From Rikenellaceae bacterium (GTDB taxonomy: Bacteria > Bacteroidota > Bacteroidia > Bacteroidales > Rikenellaceae), in assembly GCA_015060115.1 (NCBI GenBank), contig SUZB01000002.1:1-64000 (forward strand): 64,000 nt of DNA, read 5' to 3'. Below, piece by piece: positions 57,868-64,000 of this stretch. The notes beneath the pieces are model-generated. The model searched no databases. It saw only the letters and a program-made list of their open reading frames with translations, and was not told where the DNA came from. The first letter of the stretch is position 1. Every line of letters begins with the position of its first letter. The translations under genes and the position numbers were made by a program.

Positions 57868-57941
57868 GGCTCCGTAGCTCAACTGAATAGAGTACTTGAC
57901 TACGGATCAAGCGGTTCCAGGTTTGAATCCTGGCGGAGTCA
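57868..57941 (+). tRNA. tRNA-Arg (ACG)
   Basis: GGCTCCGTAGCTCAACTGAATAGAGTACTTGACTACGGATCAAGCGGTTCCAGGTTTGAATCCTGGCGGAGTCA; loop CTACGGA. Confidence 0.94.
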
Positions 57942-57942
57942 C

Positions 57943-57980
57943 AAGGCGGTAACGAAAGTTACCGCTTTTCTTTTTTTTCT
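57943..57980 (+). terminator. Rho-independent terminator after tRNA-Arg
   Basis: AAGGCGGTAACGAAAGTTACCGCTTTTCTTTTTTT. Confidence 0.8.
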
Positions 57981-57989
57981 ACCCACCTC

Positions 57990-58019
57990 TTGCACTTTCT
58001 GAAATTTTTTGTATCTTTG
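57990..58019 (+). promoter_or_regulatory. Bacteroidota-type promoter for the B12 operon
   Basis: TTGC at 57990-57993 and TATCTTTG at 58012-58019 directly upstream of the riboswitch. Confidence 0.55.
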
Positions 58020-58024
58020 CATCA

Positions 58025-58200
58025 GCATTGGTTCTCGGTGGGCACGCAAGCCCCCAAGAGATTAAAAGGGAATCGGGTGAAAATCCCGAACAGTTCCCGC
58101 TGCTGTAATTCTCACGAGTGTCTGCGACATCATTTAGCCACTGGCCTTTGGGCTGGGAAGGCTTCGCAGAAGGAGATAAGTCAGAAGACCTGCCAAGCGT
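58025..58200 (+). promoter_or_regulatory. cobalamin riboswitch
   Basis: AAAAGGGAATCGGGTGAAAATCCCGAACAGTTCCCGCTGCTGTAA ... GAAGGAGATAAGTCAGAAGACCTGCC (Cbl aptamer/B12-box signatures). Confidence 0.95.
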
Positions 58201-58418
58201 TTACAACGAGATTGTGCCTGCGGCGAATGGGCAAGTCTGCGACTGAAAATTTTCAGGTATTATATATTATAGGTATAACTCGTGGAGGAGGTATATTTTC
58301 TCGCCATAGCTATATCCCCGAAGCCTGAAATCGCTCAAGTCTCACAATTTAAGTCCATAAGCCAAGAGTTCTCGTCTGTGTAAAAGTTTACGGAGAATGA
58401 CCTTTTAACAAACATTTT

Positions 58419-59699
58419 ATGAGAAAGCAAGTATTCTTGGCTCTCAGCGTAGTAGCTATGCTGACAGCATTGGTGGGTTGCTCTTACGATGACGGAGCAG
58501 TCTGGGACAAGTTCAACGAACTCGAACAGGAGATCGACCAAAACCGCGAGGACATCGAGACACTTACAGCCTTGATGGATGCTCTTAGCGCGGGCAAGGT
58601 AATCATCTCGACCGAGACAACCGACGAGGGCGTGGTGCTCACATTTAGCGATGGCTCGAAGGTAACAATTCGCAATGGCGCTAACGGCAAAGATGGCGCT
58701 GACGGCGAGGATGGCAAAGATGGCGCTGATGGCAAAGATGGTGCTGACGGCAAAGATGGCGCTGACGGCAAAGATGGCGTAGACGGTACTGACGGTAAGG
58801 ACGGCAAGGATGGCGACTCTATGTTTGAGTCTGTCGAGGAGACCGAGACCGAGGTTATCATCACCCTCACCGATGGTCGCGTAATTCGTCTGCCAAAGGC
58901 TGGCTCGGAGGGCGAAGGTGGCTCGGAGGGCGAGACATACACCCTGCGCACCCTATCGTTCGAGGATTCGGATGCCAAGTTTACTGGATATACGCTCTAT
59001 GGCGGTGCAGAGATTAACACTTGGAGCGACCTTATTGATGATATGCAGTATGGTGGCTCGTTGACCTACACCGACTATATGGAGGATACATACTACTGGT
59101 ACGACGAGGGCAATACCGAGCTATTCCACTCGTTTACAACACCCCTCTGGGGCGGTGGCCATGTGGTTTCGAACTACATCACCGAGGATTATGAGACACT
59201 CCCTGAGGGCTACTACGGCTGGTATGAGTTGCAGATGTCAAACCCTATCGGTGGTCACAATGGCTCGGCAAACTTTGCAGTACACAACGGTTACAGCGAC
59301 TTCTTCAACTCGCAGATTTACGATGCTTCGTTGCAGACCTTGGAGTTTGCCGATGGCGTAGAGCGTGTTATTGACCATATGTATGTAACAAACACCTGCT
59401 ATGTGCTCAACTCGCTTACCTATGGCGATGGCTTCAACAGCCCCGCAACGGAGAGCACCTATATTAAGGTTGTTGCATACGGCTACAACGCCGCCGAAGA
59501 GGAGACTGGCTCGGTAGAGTTTGCGCTCTGCGAGAATGGCGTATTGGTTACCGAGTGGACAAAGTGGGATTTGTCGCCGTTGGGCAAGGTTGCAAAGGTT
59601 GCCTTTAACTTCTCGGCATCCGAGGACCAGATAGGCTCTTACGGTTTGAACTGCCCCGCCTACTTCGCCTACGACGATGTTGCGGTACGCTGGGAATAG
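58419..59699 (+). CDS. DUF4465-type B12-operon lipoprotein with collagen-like GxY repeat
   Basis: lipobox LVGC; coiled coil; GKDGADGKDGADG...; C-term LSPLGKVAKVAFNFSASEDQIGSYGLNCPAYFAYDDVAV. Confidence 0.82.
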   Translation: MRKQVFLALSVVAMLTALVGCSYDDGAVWDKFNELEQEIDQNREDIETLTALMDALSAGKVIISTETTDEGVVLTFSDGSKVTIRNGANGKDGADGEDGKDGADGKDGADGKDGADGKDGVDGTDGKDGKDGDSMFESVEETETEVIITLTDGRVIRLPKAGSEGEGGSEGETYTLRTLSFEDSDAKFTGYTLYGGAEINTWSDLIDDMQYGGSLTYTDYMEDTYYWYDEGNTELFHSFTTPLWGGGHVVSNYITEDYETLPEGYYGWYELQMSNPIGGHNGSANFAVHNGYSDFFNSQIYDASLQTLEFADGVERVIDHMYVTNTCYVLNSLTYGDGFNSPATESTYIKVVAYGYNAAEEETGSVEFALCENGVLVTEWTKWDLSPLGKVAKVAFNFSASEDQIGSYGLNCPAYFAYDDVAVRWE

Positions 59700-59736
59700 A
59701 GTTTTGTCGAGGCACAAATAGCCTCAAACAACGAAT

Positions 59737-61440
59737 ATGAGACGATTTTTAGAGTTTATTTTTTTAAGTGTGTTGGCAATCATCACCTCGTCGTGTAACC
59801 GCGACGAGGTGTTGACCGCCGATCTGCCTGAGATTATCATCGAGGGTGATGGCATATATAGTGTAAAGGTTGGCGAGGAGCTTCGCCTTGCCCCCGACTA
59901 CCGCAATTCGGATGGCGCCACCTTCGAGTGGCGCATTGGCAACGATGTAGTGGGCACCGAGCGTGCCTATGTATTTATGGCCGAAGAGGCTGGCGAGGTC
60001 TATATCACGATCACGGTAACTACCGATGCAGGCACCGATTCGGAGGAGCTGCGTATCGATGTTACGGAGCTCGACACCCCCGCAATCGACATTGCGATGG
60101 AGGATATCACCGTTGCTGTGGGCTTCAAGAAGACCATCACAGCCACCGTGCGCAAGACCGAGCACGAGTGCAAGATACGATGGACAGTCAACAATGAGGA
60201 GGTAGCCACCGATGTCGAGAGCATTGAGTTCGAGGCCACCGAGGTGGGCACATACCGCATCGTGGCAACAGCCACCAACCCCGACGGCGAGGCAAGCGAC
60301 AGCGTAACCATCAAGGTTGTCAATGCCGAGGACCTCGACCTAATCTATGAGTTTGAGGCGACCGAATACCACATTACCGAGGGTCGCACACTCATTATTC
60401 GCCCCTCCGCGATTAGCAAGAGCGAGGGCGTAACATTCCTTTGGAAATTAGATGGCGAGGAGCAGGGCGCCGATACAAATATGCCCCACTTCCTCTTTAA
60501 CTCTTCGGAGGTGGGTAAACACACCCTCGAAGTAAAGGCCACAACATATATCAACACCCCTATCGAGATTAGCCACACCTTCAGCGTGGAGGTTATCGAG
60601 GAGGGCAAATATCGCCGTGAGCGCACCGCAGCCTCGGCAAGCGTATTTAGCGAGGTTGTGGAGTATCTGCCCGCACCTGGTCAGTTTATTGGCGATATGA
60701 AGAGTGGCGGTTTCACAGGCGAGGAGCTAACGGCAGAGGATGCACGCGCCTATGCCGAGAGTCGCCTACGCCAGAATAACTGGGTATCGCTCGGCGCATT
60801 TGGTGGCTCTATTGTCGTGGTGTTCGACCACAGCATCGCCAACAACGACGACTACGACTTTGCCATCAAGGGCAACTCTTTCGATGGCTCGTCGGAGCCC
60901 GGTGTTGTATGGGTTATGCAGGATGAGAATGGCAACGGCCTTGCCGACGACACTTGGTATGAGTTGAAGGGCTCGGAGACAGGCTTAGATACTACCTATC
61001 AAGATTATGAGGTGACCTACTACCGCCCCGTATCGTCGGGTATGCCCGTAGCTTGGAGCGACAATAAGGGTGGCAGTGGCACGATAGACTACCTCTCTTC
61101 GTTCCACAACCAGCCTTCGTACTACCCCACTTGGATAACAGAGGATAGTTATACCTTGCGTGGCACACGCCTCGAAGCTCGCAACTACGATAAGTCGGGC
61201 AATGGCTCGATGTGGATACAGCCCGCCTACGACTGGGGCTATGCCGACAACGCCTCGGAGCGCGATTGCATCGATGCCGTAAATAGTTTCGATATCTCGA
61301 ACGCCATAGATGCTATGGGTCAGAGTGTTGAGCTCGACTATATCGACTTTGTAAAGGTGCAGTCGGCAGTGCAGGCTAAGAGTGGCTGGCTTGGAGAGCT
61401 CTCGACCGAGGTATGCAACTTTGTAGAAATCGTAAAGTAA
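59737..61440 (+). CDS. PKD/Ig-like domain surface protein of B12 operon
   Basis: lipobox ITSSC; Ig/PKD-like repeats; C-term VVEYLPAPGQFIGDMKSGGFTGE...GSIVVVFDHSIAN. Confidence 0.78.
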   Translation: MRRFLEFIFLSVLAIITSSCNRDEVLTADLPEIIIEGDGIYSVKVGEELRLAPDYRNSDGATFEWRIGNDVVGTERAYVFMAEEAGEVYITITVTTDAGTDSEELRIDVTELDTPAIDIAMEDITVAVGFKKTITATVRKTEHECKIRWTVNNEEVATDVESIEFEATEVGTYRIVATATNPDGEASDSVTIKVVNAEDLDLIYEFEATEYHITEGRTLIIRPSAISKSEGVTFLWKLDGEEQGADTNMPHFLFNSSEVGKHTLEVKATTYINTPIEISHTFSVEVIEEGKYRRERTAASASVFSEVVEYLPAPGQFIGDMKSGGFTGEELTAEDARAYAESRLRQNNWVSLGAFGGSIVVVFDHSIANNDDYDFAIKGNSFDGSSEPGVVWVMQDENGNGLADDTWYELKGSETGLDTTYQDYEVTYYRPVSSGMPVAWSDNKGGSGTIDYLSSFHNQPSYYPTWITEDSYTLRGTRLEARNYDKSGNGSMWIQPAYDWGYADNASERDCIDAVNSFDISNAIDAMGQSVELDYIDFVKVQSAVQAKSGWLGELSTEVCNFVEIVK

Positions 61441-61450
61441 GGCTCGCAAT

Positions 61451-62509
61451 ATGAGGTGGTTGTTGTTAATATTTTCGTTGCTCACCGCAGGTTGTATGGA
61501 GTGGGACTACGGCTTGGAGGAGGATTTCGATATATCCACCTCGGAGCGTGGCCTCTTTATCTGCAACGAGGGCAACTTCCAATATGGCAACGCCACACTT
61601 TCATACTACGACCCCACTACCAAAACAGTCGAAAACGAGATTTTCTACCGTGCCAACGCGATGAAGCTTGGCGATGTGGCGCAGTCTATGATTATTCACA
61701 ACGGCATCGGCTGGGTGGTGGTCAATAATTCGCATGTGGTCTTCGCTATCGACCCCACTACCTTTAAGGAGGTGGGGCGTATCACAGGCCTTACCTCGCC
61801 CCGATATATTCACTTCGTTTCGGACGACAAGGCATATATCACGCAGATTTGGGACAACCGCATATTTATCGTAAACCCCAAACGCTATGAGGTTACGGGA
61901 TATATCGAAGTGCCCGATATGACATCAGAGCAAGGCTCTACGGAGCAGATGGTGCAGCTGGGCAAATATCTCTATGTAAACTGCTGGTCGTACCAGAACC
62001 GACTCCTTAAAATCGACACCGAGACGGATAGCATCGTTTCGGAGTTGGAGGTAGGTATACAGCCCACATCGCTCGCCTTGGACTGCAACGGCAAGCTCTG
62101 GACCGTTACCGATGGTGGCTACGAGGGCTCACCCTACGGCTACGAAGCACCATCGCTCTACCGTATCGACCCCGAAACATTCTCTATCGAGCAGACCTTT
62201 AGCTTCCGCAAGGGCGATGCCCCATCCGAAGTGCAGATAAATGGTCGTGGCGACACCCTATACTGGATTAACGATGATATTTGGGCGATGTCGGTGGATG
62301 CCGATAGGGTCCCTGTGCGACCATTCCTCGATAGCCGAGGCACGATATACTACGGCCTCACGGTAGACCCTAAGAGCGATGAGGTATATATTGCCGATGC
62401 TGTGGACTACACGCAGCAGGGCAAAATCTATCGTTATAGCACCTCAGGCGAGCTTCTCGATGAGTTTTATGTAGGTATTATCCCCGGTGCTTTTTGTTGG
62501 AAAGAGTGA
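61451..62509 (+). CDS. YncE-like beta-propeller lipoprotein (BtuG-like candidate)
   Basis: lipobox LTAGC; repeated propeller motifs (GIGWVVVNNSHVVFAIDPTTFKEVGRITGL...); adjacent to TonB receptor under Cbl riboswitch. Confidence 0.75.
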   Translation: MRWLLLIFSLLTAGCMEWDYGLEEDFDISTSERGLFICNEGNFQYGNATLSYYDPTTKTVENEIFYRANAMKLGDVAQSMIIHNGIGWVVVNNSHVVFAIDPTTFKEVGRITGLTSPRYIHFVSDDKAYITQIWDNRIFIVNPKRYEVTGYIEVPDMTSEQGSTEQMVQLGKYLYVNCWSYQNRLLKIDTETDSIVSELEVGIQPTSLALDCNGKLWTVTDGGYEGSPYGYEAPSLYRIDPETFSIEQTFSFRKGDAPSEVQINGRGDTLYWINDDIWAMSVDADRVPVRPFLDSRGTIYYGLTVDPKSDEVYIADAVDYTQQGKIYRYSTSGELLDEFYVGIIPGAFCWKE

Positions 62510-64000
62510 TGCAGACCTTTTTCACATATCGTCTTAGGGGCTTTGCGCTACTTATATGCGCCCTCTTTATGCTCTCCTTGCGCTCTGTGGCGCAAGAGGG
62601 TCAGGCGGGCTATGCCTACCGTGATGGTGAGCACTTCGTAGACATTGAGGGTGTCTCGATTCTCGGCAACCGCCCGATAAAGGAGATTGGCATACAGCAG
62701 ACACCTATCGACTCAGTGGCGCTCAAGGAGAATATCGCACTCTCGATGGCCGATGTACTCACCTTCCGTAGCTCGGTATTTGTCAAGAGCTATGGTCGCG
62801 CAACGCTCTCTACCGTAGCCTTTCGTGGCACTTCGCCCTCGCATACGCAGGTCAAGTGGAACGGTATGAAGCTCAACAGCCCGATGCTCGGTATGACCGA
62901 CTTTTCGATGATTCCCGCCTACTTTATCGACAAGGCAACACTTCTGCACGGCACATCGTCCGTTAACGATACGGGCGGTGGCTTGGGTGGCTCGGTACGC
63001 CTTGCCACAGCACCTGCCGAGAGCCGAGGTTTTACGCTACAATATATTCAGGGCATCGGCTCTTTCCGCTCGTTCGATGAGTTTTTGCGCCTCGGCTGGG
63101 GCAACGACCATTGGCAACTATCAACTCGTGCTGTGGTCTCAACATCGCCCAACGACTTCAAATATACCAACCGCGACAAGAAGGTAAACATCTACGATGA
63201 TGAGATGAACATCATCGACCAATACTACCCTGTGGAGCGCAACCGCAGTGGCTCATATCGCGATTTTCACATCTTGCAGGAGGCCTACTACGACACCAAG
63301 GCTGGCGACCGCTTTGGCATTAATGCTTGGTATCTGAACTCCAACCGCGAGCTTGCGATGCTCACCGTAGACCACGGCGATGATGTAGCGTTCGACAACC
63401 GCCAAAAGGAGCAGACACTGCGCGCGGTGGCCTCGTGGGAGCATCTGCGGAGCAGTTGGAAGATGGGGGCAAGAGCGGGATATATCCACACCTCGATGGC
63501 CTACGACTATAAGCGCGACTTGGGCAATGGCGTAATGGCAGATATGACTCGCTCGCGCAATAAGGTAAACACCATCTATGGCGAGGTCGATGGCGAATAC
63601 TACATATCGTCGAAGTGGCTATTCACGGCCAACCTCTCGATGCACCAGCACTTTGTCGAGAGTCGCGATAAGAATATCATTATACAGAGTGGCGACAAGG
63701 GCATCGTGGGCTATCGTCAGGCGCGTGTCGAATTGTCGGGTGCCGTATCGGCAAAGTGGCGCCCCAACGACCGCTTTGGCCTCTCTATAGTGCTTCGCGA
63801 GGAGCTCTTTGGCGACGATTTTACCCCCATCATTCCCGCCTTGTTTGTCGATGGCGTAATATCGAAGAGGGGCAATATCGTGGCCAAGGCATCTATTTCG
63901 CGCAACTACCGCTACCCCACACTCAACGACCTATATTTCCTCCCCGGTGGCAACCCCAGTCTTAAGAGCGAGAGTGGCTGGACCTACGATGCGGGAGTGT
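62509..64000 (+). CDS. TonB-dependent outer-membrane receptor, BtuB-like (truncated by window end)
   Basis: ATG overlaps upstream TGA (TGATG); plug domain VALKENIALSMADVLTFRSSVFVKSYGRATLSTVAFRGTSPSHTQVKWNGM. Confidence 0.85.
   Translation, partial: MQTFFTYRLRGFALLICALFMLSLRSVAQEGQAGYAYRDGEHFVDIEGVSILGNRPIKEIGIQQTPIDSVALKENIALSMADVLTFRSSVFVKSYGRATLSTVAFRGTSPSHTQVKWNGMKLNSPMLGMTDFSMIPAYFIDKATLLHGTSSVNDTGGGLGGSVRLATAPAESRGFTLQYIQGIGSFRSFDEFLRLGWGNDHWQLSTRAVVSTSPNDFKYTNRDKKVNIYDDEMNIIDQYYPVERNRSGSYRDFHILQEAYYDTKAGDRFGINAWYLNSNRELAMLTVDHGDDVAFDNRQKEQTLRAVASWEHLRSSWKMGARAGYIHTSMAYDYKRDLGNGVMADMTRSRNKVNTIYGEVDGEYYISSKWLFTANLSMHQHFVESRDKNIIIQSGDKGIVGYRQARVELSGAVSAKWRPNDRFGLSIVLREELFGDDFTPIIPALFVDGVISKRGNIVAKASISRNYRYPTLNDLYFLPGGNPSLKSESGWTYDAGV

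Noticed and set aside
58677-58815. CRISPR or minisatellite outside coding DNA
   Set aside because: In-frame collagen-like coding repeat of the lipoprotein

Overview
A Bacteroidota (probably Bacteroidales; possibly Alistipes-like, inferred from protein families and TTTG/TAnnTTTG promoters) chromosomal window. Left edge: phage remnant (terminase large subunit, CI/S24-type repressor) beside tRNA-Leu. The body is housekeeping genes (lspA, xerC-like, hpf, glycerate kinase, M1 aminopeptidase, gadB, aspA, engB, prs, rny, zapA, rimO, ftsY, namZ-like, prfB, cysS, DUF2723, queG, acyl-CoA synthetase, coaD, lpxD, ruvC, tlpA-like) interleaved with large surface-lipoprotein loci (PCMD/DUF4493/fimbrillin-like operon ~16.8-29.0 kb and Fn3-like/BACON paralogs). 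Right edge: cobalamin-riboswitch-led B12 uptake operon (DUF4465 lipoprotein with collagen-like repeats, PKD-like protein, YncE/BtuG-like propeller, BtuB-like TonB receptor). RNA genes: tRNA-Leu(CAG), tRNA-Pro(CGG), tRNA-Pro(TGG), tRNA-Arg(ACG), a probable 6S RNA between zapA and rny, and a candidate structured RNA upstream of gadB. The most unusual content is intergenic. (1) ~258-303 bp units bounded by copies of the tRNA 3' end, cut in the T-loop, sit at tRNA-Leu (tandem x2) and tRNA-Pro; both carry the same structured domain with compensatory base-pair changes. (2) A ~123-131 bp long-palindrome family: three copies start at or next to the TAA stop codon of aspA, rny and cysS, with covarying stems. 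(3) A dispersed family of nested palindromes built from 9-bp (and 7-bp) iterated units around a shared core TGATACCCGACCTCGT. (4) A lipoprotein gene inserted between a duplicated engB 5' end. All calls are from reading the sequence and supplied ORFs; no database search or folding program was run.
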